From: Delphinapterus leucas | Lineage: Eukaryota > Chordata > Mammalia > Artiodactyla > Monodontidae | NCBI RefSeq assembly: GCF_002288925.2 | Contig: NW_022098008.1 | Location: forward strand, 1,548,814 to 1,612,813 | DNA length: 64,000 nt | Direction: 5' to 3' | Shown: piece by piece, positions 22,640-34,546 of the stretch | How positions within the stretch are numbered: position 1 is the first letter of the stretch | Layout of the letters: each line of letters begins with the position of its first letter | Position numbers and translations under genes: made by a program | The notes under the pieces: generated by a model | What the model was told of the DNA's origin: nothing | The model's database searches: none | What the model saw: only the letters and a program-made list of their open reading frames with translations

Positions 22640-23030
22640 AAATTTAGTTAAGGTATAAATCTGTTGTTCAGATCAAACCACGTTTATTGGGACAAGTGTT
22701 TGTATCAACAGGTGTTGACAGGACACCGTGGAGGGGCTGGGACAATGCTGTAGTCACCATGCCCTAATTGTTAAGTTATGTATTTGAGAGATGCCTAATT
22801 ATAACATCTGCCAGATTTATTTGTTTAAACCGTGGTTAGATTTCTGTCTTGTATTACCTCAGAATGTTAGCTAGGTTGTGCTAAATCTGGGTTGCCTTTG
22901 TTACCAGGTAACAGCCCATCCAGCTGTCTTACAGTGATGCTATAGCACGGCCTGGATATTAATTCAGTGTTTATAGAGTTACCACACTGACATATTATAC
23001 TAATGGGCATGATTTTCTATTTTACCAAGT
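22640..23030. promoter_or_regulatory. Candidate conserved non-coding element
   Basis: Repeat-free AT-rich block with words such as tgcctaattataac, tttgtttaaaccgtgg, tttgttaccaggtaacag (a near-palindromic RFX-like X-box, gttaccaggtaac) and ggatattaattcag. The RFX-like motif is the most specific word. Inference from texture only. Confidence 0.35.
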
Positions 23031-23034
23031 TCCT

Positions 23035-23135
23035 CCAGACCAGGGATCACATCTTACTTTACTTTGCATCCCCAGAAATACTAAGTTCCTGGCACAAAGA
23101 TCAGACAAAAAATGTATTGAATGATGGGCAAAATT
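23035..23135 (+). repeat. L2/MIR tail fragment
   Basis: gcatccccagaaatactaag, then ttcctggcacaaagatcag and a tattgaatgatg end: the conserved 3' terminal module shared by L2 and MIR, plus orientation. Confidence 0.55.
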
Positions 23136-24816
23136 AAACATATATTAAGACTTGATAGGGGTTATTGAATTATTGACTTTACAAAAGCATTCCTCATGAA
23201 CACATAGTGAACACAATTATGTATTTTAAATGAATACAAAATAGAGCAGTAATATTCATTCTAAAGAACTATTAGGGTCAATAAGGAATTAGATTATGAA
23301 GTATGGTATGCAAATATTTTGAATGTCAACTGTATGTCTGTAAACAGCAATGTACACATATATGAATATACACACTCCTGTCAATGGGGAGCTAATCCAG
23401 AATATCTATCGGCTCAAATTCAACTTGCAGAAGGCTTATTTTTATGCTGTTTCTACACTTTCTGCATCTTATTTCTGAAAGTAGCCGGAATATGGGGGCA
23501 GATTGGATGCCGACGATGAGTGCTGGCATCTCGTGCTCACACCGAACGCCTATGCACGAGGTGTCAGTTGCAGAGTACTTTTTCAGACAGGGGCTGACGG
23601 GTGGGCTGGGGAGCCACACGGGCCGTTTTTCTGGCTGTTTTTGATTTACAGACTGCTGAATCAGAGCTTCAAACTGGTCTGGGAAACTTAAGAAGCTGTT
23701 TGAGGTTTTGCCCAGAGCCCTCCTAAGCTGAATGGCCCTCAAGGGTTCAAGTCGGTTCATGGTGTCCTTTTTCGCAGTCTGGTTCTCTGGGGCTCGCTTG
23801 TGTGTTTTGGCTGCATCCTGAGTTGCTGTGGCCCCGACAGTGTGTCAGGAGAAGCGTGCTCTGAGGCAGGATCTCTGGGCACAGGAGTCAGGGTGGGTTG
23901 GAAACTGCGCCAGGCCGTTGGTTCCCACCCAGAGGGGGCTCAGTTTCAGACACAACGTGCCTTTCAATGTCAGCAGCGGCCTGCAGACTCAGGGAGGCCA
24001 ACCGAGAACAGGCTGTACCCTTCCAGGAGTCTCTGGGGACAGCAGGACGTGGCTCGTTTTGGGTGTTTTGCTTCTTGACTTTGTTTCCAGAGATTGCAGA
24101 TATGTGCAGACTGGTGACCCGGGCGTTGGCAAAGGAAGTAAACCTGAGAACCTCGGCTTCTGTCTGTGATTCAGGGTCTCAGGTGCCGTAAGCGGTATGC
24201 AGACACGACTTCTCCCGCTGTCCATCTTGGGTGGCACGTGGTCTTTGTCATTCAAGCCTGGGCTGCTTTCCCAGCAGCTTGTCGCCTAGAAGCTGTGTGG
24301 GGCTCCAAGGCTGAAGCACATGGTCCCGGCCGCGTGGCGCTCTGTTGACTGGGTCACACTGGAAAAACTTCAGCACTAGCAGAACGTGTCAAAATGAGTC
24401 ACTTAAGAATGTAAACAGCCCCAGGGACACAGTGGAGCAGGCGTCTGGCCATCTGTTCCGAGCCTCGGCCTGTGTTGGCACCGTGGGCACCGACTCGCTC
24501 CCCTCGTCAGATGAGGACCACGGACTGGCATCAGCTGACGGTCCCCGGGCAGCCAGGCCTGATGTCCGCAGCCTACCTCTCCTGCCCGGGGGCACGGGAC
24601 TCCGGCTTGGCGGGCAGTGGCAGTGGCAGCTGGCGTGGCAGGGGACCCGCTCCCTTCTCCACCTTCCCTCTGTAGATGCAGACTGGCCATCATCGGCAGA
24701 GGCACACGGAGTGCAGAGATGTGAGTGCGTGTGTGTCCCCCACCCTTGCCTCCTCCCCTGCTGCGTTCCCACGTAAAGCCTACACTTGACCCTGGGGTCA
24801 CCTGGCCTCAACCAGG
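23136..24816. other. Unique DNA, partly low-repeat
   Basis: Includes a repeat-free block at about 23290-23720 (tggtatgcaaatattttg, an octamer ATGCAAAT; gcttatttttatgctg) that may be regulatory. GC rises after 23.8 kb. The 247-codon minus-strand frame at 24389-25132 runs through the SINE that follows and is not a gene. Confidence 0.45.
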
Positions 24817-25033
24817 CACAGAAGTGTTTTGTGTTTTTTTGTGTGGTACGCGGGCCTCTCACTGCTGTGGCCTCTCCCGTTGCAGAGCGCAGGCTCAGCA
24901 GCCATGACTCACGGGTCCAGCCGCTCCGCAGCATGTGGGATCCTCCCGGACCAGGGCACGAACCCATGTCCCCTACATCGTCAGGCAGACTCCCAACCAC
25001 GGCACCACCAGGGAAGCCCCACAGAAGTGTTTT
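24817..25033 (-). mobile_element. CHR-type tRNA SINE, compact form, 14-bp TSD
   Basis: SINE body 24831-25019 on the minus strand: head at the right (gcaccaccagggaagcccc), CpG-rich body (cagccgctccgcagcatgtg; cctctcccgttgcagagcgc), T-rich tail equivalent at the left (gtttttttgtg). The target-site duplication cacagaagtgtttt is perfect at 24817-24830 and 25020-25033. The body is short of the usual ggctccggacgcgcag stretch (a small internal deletion relative to the copies at 3053 and 48033). Confidence 0.93.
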
Positions 25034-25879
25034 TGAGGGACCGTGAAGTAATCCCGACTTCACCTGTGCTGCTGATGGAGAACATTTTCCTTTCGGTGGA
25101 TCTGACCCAGGAGCACGTTCTGAGCTCCTCATTTTACATTCACATGCTGTGCGGAATTACCCCCAAAATCTAGACTGGGAAGCCCGACCCCTCTCATGCA
25201 CAACCACCCATGGAGTCAGAAGAAGCTCCCCAAAGAGTCAAACCAATCTCAGTGACTAGTTAATGCGATTGTGTCAGTAAATTAAGAAAGTGGGCCAAGG
25301 ACTCCATGGAGAGCATGCCTCTGTGTGTAGTAATTTGGAATTCAGCCCCAGGCAATTTCCATAAACTGGTTTCGAATCTAGAGTTCATCACCCTCTCGGG
25401 CTGTGAGTTGGGGGGATTTACACCCAGAAACGACAGGAGGCTGTCGGGTTTCTCTGGAGCGGAACCCTCAGCATTTCAGTGATCTCAAGGATGGAGCCAT
25501 CAGGACTGTGAACATCCCTTCTGGATCCAGGGTCCAGATGCCCCGGCAGACTGCGGGCCGCCCCAGTTGGGCCTCTTCCGGCCTCAGTCTCAGCAACACT
25601 GTCCTTCCCTTCTTTCTGGGAAACGTTCAGACCAAACTGGGAGTCGTCCTTCCTCCAGTCTGTGCTCCCCTCTTGAAACCATCGCAAATCCTGGAAAACG
25701 CACTGAGACCAGCTCCTCCTCCTCTGCCTCACCCGCCCCGGCCTGGGTCCCCTCCCCACACCTGTATTTCCCCCACCGTAGCCTCCCACCTGGTCCCCCT
25801 GCCTCTGTTTTGCAGTCATTCCCAACCCGGCAGAAAAACTCATGCAGGAGGTGAATAAACCATGATTGTTTGACCTCTG
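25034..25879. other. Unique DNA
   Basis: No repeat is called with confidence. C-rich around 25.7-25.8 kb. Frames up to 151 codons are on both strands over the same bases. Confidence 0.5.
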
Positions 25880-26312
25880 CTGACCCCAATCTCCATCTGC
25901 TTGGAATGTCTCATGGCCTCAGCCCCCCAGGAATGCAAGCCTCGATCCTCACAGGCTCCTTCAAGCCCAGGGGAGCTGCCACAGTCTCTGCCCTGCTCCT
26001 GGGATGGGCCAGAGGGTCTCCTGCCACAGGGCCTTTGCACGTGCTGTTTTTTCCACAGGAAAGCTCTGTTCCAGGTGGTCTTCATGGCTCTTTCCTCACT
26101 TCCTGCAGAGCTGTCCATAAGTCACCTGGGGTTGAGCTTCCCTTGATGCCTCTCTCTCTGTCTGTAGCTTCCATGTGTCCTAGTCTCCTGTTCTGCTCCA
26201 TCTCTGAGATGCAGCCACTCCTTCTGTCCGCTTCTCCCATGAGAGGTGAGTCCTGCAAGGATAGAGGTCTTTGTGGTTCTCAGTTAGACTGCGTGCCAGG
26301 AGGGCTGGATAA
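25880..26312 (+). repeat. L2 LINE 3' fragment
   Basis: Contains the characteristic L2 3' stretch cacagggcctttgcacgtgc followed by tgttttttccacaggaaagc, then ttcctgcagagctgtccata-type sequence and a 3' terminal module (aggatagaggtctttgtg). Plus orientation; old and without a frame. Confidence 0.65.
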
Positions 26313-28377
26313 GTGAGACCCCTACTCAAATTCTAGAGCTGACACCTGGCTGAGACGCAAGCCTGGCCAGCCAGCGTCAGCCCTCCCATGGAGAAGATGC
26401 TCCTCCCCCAGTGGTCACAGAGCCAGCACGTGGTCACGGGGACCAAGTCTCACAAAGCCCACTTCCTTGCGAGGTGTGCATGTCAGGAACCAGCTCTTCC
26501 CTCCCGGGCCTTCGGAAGTTGAGTTGATTAGTTGGCCTCATCCACTGGAAAGTTCGGCTGCAAACAAGAGGAGGCCAGGTTAGCAAATCATGGGTACCAG
26601 CTCTTGAGCACGTGTCCTGTGGAAGCTTTCTTACAATGATAGCGCGTTATTAGATAACACTCTAGTAGGTGGGCATTTAATTATTGTTCGTGTAATTTAA
26701 TTGCTTTATGTAGAGTTCTCAATATTCACTATGGGGACATTCTCATGATTTTCCACTTGTAGATTTTCTCTACCTATTAATTATTTATAATTACTCCTGC
26801 ATTTGCATTGTACATTGTACACTTTTATTTTTTTAATTTTACAAATATCATTGCCTTTAATCTTCCCAAGCACCTTGTCGAGTTTTAGAACAGGTATAGG
26901 ACCTCAGGACACAGCTGAAACATTGAAATGCTTGGAGAGGACGCAGGTGTCTGCCCTGGACAGCCGTCAGATCAGGGCTGTCCTGGGCCACCCAGGAGTA
27001 ACACTGAGCAAAGACTCAAGGCCAAGTTGAGACGCTGCATTGGGACTGGGGTCCCTAGAACACACTGTCCCCAGAGACGAGGGTGAGGTGTGACTCTGTG
27101 TCCAGACAGAGATGGCTGCATCCCTTCCAGTCTGTTGTTTTAGCAAAAACTGATGTGAAAGTTTGGACCAGGGGAGATGCAATCCCAGGTGCACTGAAAG
27201 GCAGGGCAGTGGGGCTTCCCCGAGGGCCCTCTGGGAGTCATGGGTGCAGTGCTTTCCCTCCAGATTAGCTCCCTATGGTGTGGCCCCTGTGAAGTAACTG
27301 GCTTGAGACCCTCCATCAGTCGAGTCCAGTGGGCTCTGTTCCCTGCCTTTGGGGTGAGCGCCCGAGCAAGAGAGACACGAGAGCCCGGATGCCTCTGAGG
27401 GGGCCGAGCAAGTGCTGGCCTCTGGGAGATGGGCCACCCCGTCCCCACTGCAGGGGTGGGGTGCCTGAAGGGAGGGGCACTTCCTGCCAATGCTGCAGAC
27501 ATCAAAGCCCTGCTGGAGGAAGGAGGGTGCTTGTGCCGGGGCAGCACATGGGCTGGGGAGGTCACTGCCGGGCAGGTGACACCACCGTCCAGGTGAGTCC
27601 AAAAGGACAGAGGGAGGGCCTCGCAGGTGGAAGGGCCAGCTGGGAAGCAGGTGGGCCCGTGCGCACAGCGTTCGCTTACTATAAAGATGACATGTGCGTG
27701 TTGAAAGCAGAGCTACTCGCAGTAGGAGGTGAAAGGCGACTCGTGTTCCCCCCCGTATCAGTTTGAGGGTGCCTCGATTCTGCTCCCTCCCCAGAGTAGG
27801 AGGGTCAAGGGGCTGCTACCCATTCAGGCACTAGGAGTCTTAGGACAGCACATTATGGTTTGGGCTCTTGCAGAAATTATTCCTGAAAAACCTAATATTT
27901 GTTTTATCAAAAGAATATGTGTCTACGTGTGAGGCCAAACAGGGGACCACACACTGTCCCCCATCAGCCCCTGGGTGCAGGCTCCACACCGACTGGCACA
28001 GAGCATCACACTGGGTGGCGGCTCCCAAGCTGAGGGAGCAGCAGGGCCATGGAGAGTGGGTGACACGCTGACAGCTGGGCCCATGTGGGGCACTGATGCA
28101 GGTCTCACGAGTCCCGGGTGAACCCCACTTTAACAAGCTCTGCTCCGGGTAGACACCCTCTCCTTTTAAAACAAATGATTTTTTGACCCTTGCTTTTTTT
28201 TTTTTTTTAAATGTTATTTGTTTTAGACCTTTTCTATTGGGTCCCGTGCACTTTTACCCTCCCTGACATCAGATCACCACCCTTACCTTCCCCGTTTCTG
28301 CAATGAAATTATGTCACAGTTTGGAAAATCAACATTCAAGATTCACCAATTTAAATCTCTCTCTGTCCGTCTCTCGT
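26313..28377. other. Unique DNA, one AT-rich block
   Basis: About 26630-26880 is AT-rich with homeodomain-like words (gcatttaattattgttcg, ctattaattatttataatta) and no repeat, a weak regulatory candidate. A T tract lies at about 28195-28209. The rest is mixed GC without gene features. Confidence 0.45.
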
Positions 28378-28378
28378 G

Positions 28379-28420
28379 CACACACACATACAGACACACA
28401 CACATACAGACACACACACA
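28379..28420. repeat. CA-type tandem repeat
   Basis: The 16-bp unit cacacacacatacaga occurs twice without change (28379-28394 and 28395-28410), followed by a partial third copy. Likely polymorphic. Confidence 0.9.
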
Positions 28421-28959
28421 GGACAGAGGCACATATAACTCTTGTAGAGGGGTTGATAATTGCCTTGTTTTCTCACTTGCTTAGTCGTTTGAACTTTTCA
28501 CCGTTTCAGTACTAACTCTAAAACTCTCAATAGAGCCAACGCATCTCGTAAACTGTGAGTCTCTTTCCTACGTGCCTCCCTCCCTTTCATCTTGAGACTT
28601 GACTCCCCACCCACTCCTTCCCGTCCCGGCTGCTCCGGCTGGGGAATGCTGCTGCCCAGAATCTGTCTGCTGTTCCGGGGCATCTCTTTGCCTGTCCCTG
28701 AGGTTCCAGCTCCTATTTCTTTGAGCTGACGCCTTACTCTTTCTGAGTTTACTCCCATATTTGGTGGAGCACATCTTCAGCACCTCCCTGGAAGAGGACA
28801 CCTGGGGGCAAGTGTTTCAGAACTGCTGTGTCCGAGGATGTCTGGCCCCCTTATCCAGTTGCTGGACTGGCGGGTGGAGAGAGTTTGACCCTGAGAACAC
28901 GGGTGTCATCCTTTGTGTTTCTCCCCTGGTTTCCAGTGTGGCCTGCTCTTTGGTACAAA
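28421..28959. other. Unique DNA
   Basis: No gene or clear repeat; the right end may belong to the old L1 that follows. Confidence 0.45.
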
Positions 28960-29440
28960 ACCTATTTGTTTTTCTCTGGAAGTTTTAGACTCTTTCCACC
29001 TGGGATGGTCTGAAGTTTCAGGGTACTGTGATATGGATGAGTGCGTGCCTGTGAGCATCTATATCAGTATCTGGGTTTATATTTTTGTGGAGACTCAGGA
29101 GACCCTTTCAATGTGGAGCCGTGTCTGCCTCAGCTATTGGCTTTTTGCATTTTCTTCTCTTTCTTCTCTACCTTTTCTCTCATCAGACTTTATGGACTTC
29201 CTTTTTGTAAGAAGATGGAACACTGCATGGACCATCTCTGTTCTCTTCTACTTTCTGTCTTTTTGTATTCCTTTCTTGGAGATTATCTCAACTCTATCTG
29301 GAAAACCTCCTTAAATTCTGTTTAAGCATTATACTTTCAATATGTAGGTATTCTGGCTTAGTCTCTAATTTTTTTTTTATAGCACTTCCCTTTAATAAGA
29401 GCATTCCTCTGTTCTACCGACTTGGTTACCTCATCCATCA
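28960..29440 (-). repeat. Old L1M-type fragment
   Basis: T-rich sequence matching the 5'-side layout of mammalian-wide L1 in reverse: gagaccctttcaatgtggag, then cttttctctcatcagacttt, then ctctgttctcttctactttc and cttggagattatctcaactc. The repeat background explains the Phe/Leu/Ser-rich frame of 133 codons on the plus strand. Subfamily not resolved. Confidence 0.5.
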
Positions 29441-29629
29441 GCTTCCCATCCACCAAAATGTGTTTGGTATCTTCCACCTGCTATGATCTGCTCTCTTATA
29501 CTCATCTACCTGTTTATTTTATGCCTTCATCATCTTTTACTGACCTCTTGGAGTTTCAGGATGTAACTGAGATAAACACCTGTGTGCATCTTCCGCTGGT
29601 TATCCAGAATCTCCTAGCACTTGTTCAAT

Positions 29630-29970
29630 TTAAAAAAATGATTAAGACTTCTCTGGTGTTGCAGTGGTTAAGAATCCGCCTGCCAATGCAAGGGACACGG
29701 GTTCAATCCCTGGTCCAGGGAGATCCCACATGCCACGGAGCAACTAAACCCGTGTGCCACAAGTACTGAGCCCACGTGCCACAACTACTGAAGCTTGCAT
29801 GCCTACAGCCCGTGCTCCACAACAAGAGAAGCCACCGCAATGAGCAGCCTGTGCACGGCAATGAAGAGTAGCCCCCGCTCGCCACAACTAGAGAAAGCCC
29901 GCGTGCAGCAACGAAGACCCAGTGCCTCCGAAAAATAAATAAATGAATAAATTTTTTAAAAAAATAATTA
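29630..29970 (+). mobile_element. CHR-type tRNA SINE, long form
   Basis: Body about 29645-29955: agacttctctggtgttgcag (head; the usual ggcgcag A box has changed to gttgcag), ggttcaatccctgg (B box intact), body with cacaactactgaagc and caactagagaaagcccgcg, tail gaaaaataaataaatgaata. TSD of 15 bp with one mismatch: ttaaaaaaatgatta (29630-29644) and ttaaaaaaataatta (29956-29970). Older than the compact copies, judging by A-box decay. Confidence 0.9.
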
Positions 29971-31584
29971 AAAAGAAGAAAGACAAGGAATGCGTATCTG
30001 TATTGATGTGGAGAGTTATCCATATCGCTGTGTTAACTAAATAAAGTAGCTTAGAGTTTATAAGTTACAAGCATTACATGACCTCTGTGAAAGAAGCATA
30101 ATTTCTCATGGCTTTTGAAAAGAAATCTAAGGGCCAGTATCTGGCGTGGACTAGAGAAAAGTGAAAACAGTGGAGGACAACCAGTGGGTGAGCCTGTCAG
30201 GGGTCAAGATGGAGACTGTGGGTGTCCCGATGAGGCAGTGCAATTGATCAGGGAAAGCACTGGTTGGAGGGTCCTAGACAGAGCACGTGGCGATGGTCCC
30301 TGTACACACAACTGACCCTCTACTAAAAGGAGGTCCTACAGTGCACTTCAAGGGTCTCCACGCCCACGTGACAACCCCACCAAATGTTCTCTGCTTGGTG
30401 GTCTAGCTGCAAAAGCAGCTTCCTGGTCTCTGCAAGATTTTCCTGAGGAGCTGGGTGCTGCCCACACTCTGTGGTGGGCAGGTGACGCTGGAGAAATAAA
30501 CTAGACATGATGGTCTGTCTGAGACAGACTTGGGTCTGGTGCTGGTCCCATGTCGGAAGACAAAACGGAGAGTTTCCAGAGTGAGGTGCATGTTGACGCT
30601 CACATAATAAGTTAGGATCTCAGTGAAACATTGATCTGCCTCTCAAGACCCAAATGAGAAGGATTATGACATTTTTCCCTTTTGAAAGTTTTGTTTCTCT
30701 TTCGTCTTCTTTTAGCACAAAGCTCTTAGTTCAACTATAAAATTAAATAACAGGACAACCTTTGGGCTCACAAGCCACACTCTTCCTCTGCAGGGTGATT
30801 GGGGTGTGTTCTGCCCAGACAGGCCCAGGTAGGAGAGCATCCTCCAGCTGGCCAAGCTGAATCCACTCAGGTGCGTCTGTGCCACTCCCTTCACTGTGTG
30901 GCGAGCCACCACCGCACATTGACTTCTTATAAAGCTTATGGAAAAGAAGACAAATCCATGTTGATGAAGACAGAATGGATCTCTCATCACAGGCATCACG
31001 CCTGGAGGAGACCCCATGTCCCTGGGTGCGTTTGTCCATTCCTGAGGCTGCTGAACCAGCAGGATGGGTCCACACCACGGTGAAGCTTCCCTGCACTCTT
31101 GGGACGTGTCTGGCTTACAAGCTCCAGACAAGTGTTTGAACCCAGGTGTCCCTGCTCAGAGCTTAGGTGGCTCGAGCACTCCATGGGTGGACGTGGACGG
31201 ACACACTTGAGCCAAGTGACCATGGGCTCCCAAGGACAGTTCCACAAAGGTCTTTGTCCTCTGGTGCCTGTGGTTTCTTAAACCTCTTATTAGGAGCTTC
31301 AGTTAATGATCTGTCTTTAGAAAGCATCCTGGAAGAAAAGGTCTTAGAACAAATGTCTGCGTCTGAAGCCAGGCAGCCACGATGAGCACCAGAGGAGCTA
31401 GAAAGCTCTTCTCGTGAGAGTTTGTGGTGACATTACGTGCCTATAAAACACTGTCTGTATCACAAAGCTACCTTCTATTCAGAGTGTGGTTCCCCAGTAT
31501 AACCATCCATTAGTCTATCAAATTACCCACTTTAAACTGTTAACAACCCACACATGATAAAACTGCATTTTAGCAGATTCATAC
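29971..31584. other. Unique DNA
   Basis: No repeat or gene is recognised. Frames up to 139 codons (minus, 30712-31131) overlap frames on the other strand and have no visible family. Confidence 0.5.
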
Positions 31585-31775
31585 ATCTGTCTCACTCAAT
31601 CAGATAACCCCTTGACCATGAGCGAGTTACCTCATCCCTCTGTGCCTGAGTTTCTTTATCTGTAAAATAAAGATGGACACTTGCATCCACTTCATAGGAT
31701 TTTTATGAAAATTAAATGAGATAATACAATTAAGAGCATGTATTCTTTTTACTCTGTACACAGGTATGGAGCTGA
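31585..31775 (+). repeat. MIR SINE, well preserved
   Basis: Clear plus-strand MIR: gaccatgagcgagttacctc, ctgtgcctgagtttctttat, ctgtaaaataaagatgg, then cttcataggatttttatgaa and aattaaatgagataatacaa. Missing its tRNA-like head. Confidence 0.88.
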
Positions 31776-32155
31776 TATGCACACATGTAAACTATCATTA
31801 CTATTTTGTCAAAATGTGTCAAATAAACCTAATTCACATGTTCATTAGTTTTCTCCAGTTTCCAAGTCATGGTGTCCTATCAGTTTCCCCTTCCAGGATT
31901 TTCAGTGGAGTGGATGAGTTCTCCATTCTAAAGAGACGACATGATGGAGTAAATATGGAGTCTGGATTCTTCTAGAACCTCAGGGCTTCTGTTAAAATCC
32001 AGATTCTGGCTTGGTGTCTTGTGGGAGAGAGGGGTCTGCATTTCCAGCCAGCCCTTGGGTGACGTCAATACTCTACATGCATGGACCACACTCCTAGCAG
32101 CCGAGGTCTGGATAACACAGAAAGTCTCAGATCCCCATCACTACTTTCTTAGTGC
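31776..32155. other. Unique DNA
   Basis: No gene feature. 31,990-32,100 is partly low-complexity but no repeat family is recognised. Confidence 0.5.
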
Positions 32156-32345
32156 TTTTTTTTTTTTTTTTTGGCAGCTTATTTAATGAGGGGCATGAAA
32201 CTCAGTATCGAATTCAGGTGCCCAGTGAAGACACTGTCTCTATTTTGCTGCAGTTCAACTTCATTCTCTTCTTGGCTCCGCAATGCTCTGGCAGGGGAGA
32301 AAATTAGTCTCGGTGGTTCTACCGTTTCCTTTCCCCTGGGCTATG
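32156..32345 (-). pseudogene. Possible A-tailed retrocopy 3' end
   Basis: A 17-base T run (32156-32172) on the plus strand reads as a poly(A) tail on the minus strand. Just 9 nt inside it is the reverse of the poly(A) signal ATTAAA (32182-32187). Continuing on the minus strand, the reading frame that ends in a TAA at 32179-32181 stays open for about 54 codons back to a TAG. I do not recognise the protein. The layout (frame, stop, signal, A tail) is that of a processed transcript copied into the genome, but no matching TSD was found and chance is possible. Confidence 0.3.
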
Positions 32346-33359
32346 TTTAGATTTTGAGGGTGATTCCTAGCACTGAGGGTAGAACATCAGACCACACAGT
32401 GGTCTGCCCAAGGGCCCTTCAAGTCTGCTGGATTCATGTGGCTTCATGGAGAGATGTCTCTCCTCTGGGCTACACATGACCTGGGATGCTTCTGAATGGT
32501 GTTAGGACATGTGGTTCTCATGACACTGCTCAGGTCCCACCTGACTGGTCCCTCAGCAAGTGTGAATGGGAGGGGGGGCGGTAGTTGAAATATGCATAAA
32601 ATCTCCAAAATGCCATCCCACCACTTCTATCCTTTGGGATGTCAAACTGAATGGTAGACACGCTTGTGTAGGAGCTTAGGGAGCAGGTTTCTCGTGGCTC
32701 AGCCCTCGTGAGAGCCCGGGGGGCTGTCCTCCACTGGCTGTGCTGTGGGCCGACTGGACGACTGGGGACTGAGGGGGACATGGCACCCACGCACACCAGG
32801 TGGGCTGCGTGCTCCATTGTGCCATGGCACAGGCGTGCACCTATGGATGCCTTCATCCGCTAGCCACCTGGGAGTCCAGCAGGGTCAATCCTGGATGCAT
32901 ACCTCCTGCCTCACATCTGACCTGTGAAACGTTGTACTTCTTTTCCTGTTGGTGGCCAGTGAACGTGCTTGTAACGCAAAGAGCTTGCTAACGAAACGAT
33001 CCTTCTTCAACAGTAATCAACTTGCTTGTGAGGATGGTGTCTGAGGGAGAGGAGGACAGGCCTGAATGGAGGCACTGACCCCGTGCACATGATCCCCGAG
33101 GAGATGCAGCTTTCACGAAGTTTTATAGGGCTCATACTGCAGCGATATGTGTGATGTAGGTAATGTGAGGAGGCCGGGCTTCCTGGTCCCCAAGTTCCTG
33201 GGTGTGGGTGTGGCCTTGCCCTGGCGCTGCCAGCTAGAAGCCCTGCAGAGGAGCCAGGGGGAGGGGGGGAGGGGAGCCAGTGCCCTGGGCATCCTGAGGG
33301 GCCCACAAGCAGAATCCAGGCACCCTGTGCAGTGCCTGCTATAGCCCTGCCAGGCCATT
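32346..33359. other. Unique DNA
   Basis: No repeats recognised. A GA-rich patch is at 33255-33275. No gene features. Confidence 0.5.
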
Positions 33360-33860
33360 TTTAGTGATGTTGGATCATCATCGGGATTATCTAAATTTCA
33401 TTATGTTTTGAATCTGCAAAATGGAATTACTTCTGTTTGCCAGGCTTAGCACACAGGGTTAGGACGACTCAGAATGACTCAATATGCAAGCACTTTAAAA
33501 ACGGAAACATTATGCAAATAGAGGGATGATGGGGCCTCTGGATTACAAATTCACTTTTCACAAAATAGTCTGCAATCCAAAGGAATTGTGTGGATAACAA
33601 GGCCCCGAGTCGCACACGGCTGGCAAAACGTAACACGTGTAAGTGTCCGATTCCCTTATTTCACGTGTGGAGAGAAAAAGACAGATGTGGGAGCAGAGGA
33701 TGAGCTGGTAGAATAATTATGTTAAATAAGACACAAATGGGCCCGGCTCCATCTCCAGTTCTCAGAGGGGGTCCTGCTTACAAATAATTGTGCCTCAGAG
33801 CTGCACATGGGAAGGCTCCATTCCATCAACGTGCGGAAGGATTTGAAAGGTAACCCTTCT
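33360..33860. promoter_or_regulatory. Candidate conserved non-coding element
   Basis: Repeat-free AT-rich block. Words of note: ggattatctaaatttcatta, cattatgcaaatagaggg (octamer ATGCAAAT in a longer context), ggattacaaattcactttt, gaataattatgttaaat. Sharply bounded on the left by GC-rich DNA at 33350. The texture is that of a developmental enhancer; no conservation was measured. Confidence 0.4.
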
Positions 33861-34546
33861 CACTCCAACTGCTTTTCTAAATACAACATCCTTAGGGGAA
33901 ACCATCTTCCGGAGGCAAAATCTTAAAGGGAAAGAAGCAATAGTAAACACCACCCCTCCCCACCCAGTCCTCACATCTGCTTCCTCCAGTGTTATTGGAA
34001 AATCAGTCTCTCTCCAGGCTCGTCCTTTTCTCTCTTTGTATATATGTATCTATAGTGTCGATAAATCAGCTCTGTTGAGTGCTTGCCAAGAAATCAAGAT
34101 GCTCTCTGGAGGAAAGCAAGCTTCCTGTGGGGGGATGCCCTGGAGCCAGGGACCCCTCACCTGAAGAGGGGGTTCAGGTTGTCCCCGTCTGTCCACCCAG
34201 CCCTCGGCTTCCTTCATAAAAGTCTGCCTGGGGCCGTGGCCGTCTTGTTGATCAGCTTCAGCCACTGGCCAAGCCAAGAGCGAGCTGGCTTAGGCCAGTG
34301 AACTATGCTCAGTATGGCTAGGCTCTCAGAAGGTGGCCTTTGGCTGGAAAATGCAGTTATTCTTAAGACGTATTCTTCGGGAAAAATATGTCCCTGAGGC
34401 CACATGCCTCCATCCAAGCCCAGGACTGGACCTTGCATATCTTCCTTCCCCAGATCTCCTCTGGAGAGAGATGGTCCCCCAGGTCTCCTGCTGTAAGAAC
34501 CACCTGAAATGAAGGCATATTTCCGTATGCAAATATTTATAGAAGG
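33861..34546. other. Unique DNA
   Basis: No gene or repeat feature recognised. Confidence 0.5.

Noticed and set aside
24389..25132. 247-codon minus-strand frame
   Set aside because: Runs directly through a CHR SINE and its tail; the SINE alone explains a third of it.
28379..28420. CRISPR array
   Set aside because: Two exact 16-bp units of CA type are a microsatellite. No spacer structure, and the DNA is mammalian.
32156..32345. A recognised ribosomal-protein pseudogene
   Set aside because: The 54-codon frame did not match a protein I could name, so I list it only as a possible retrocopy.
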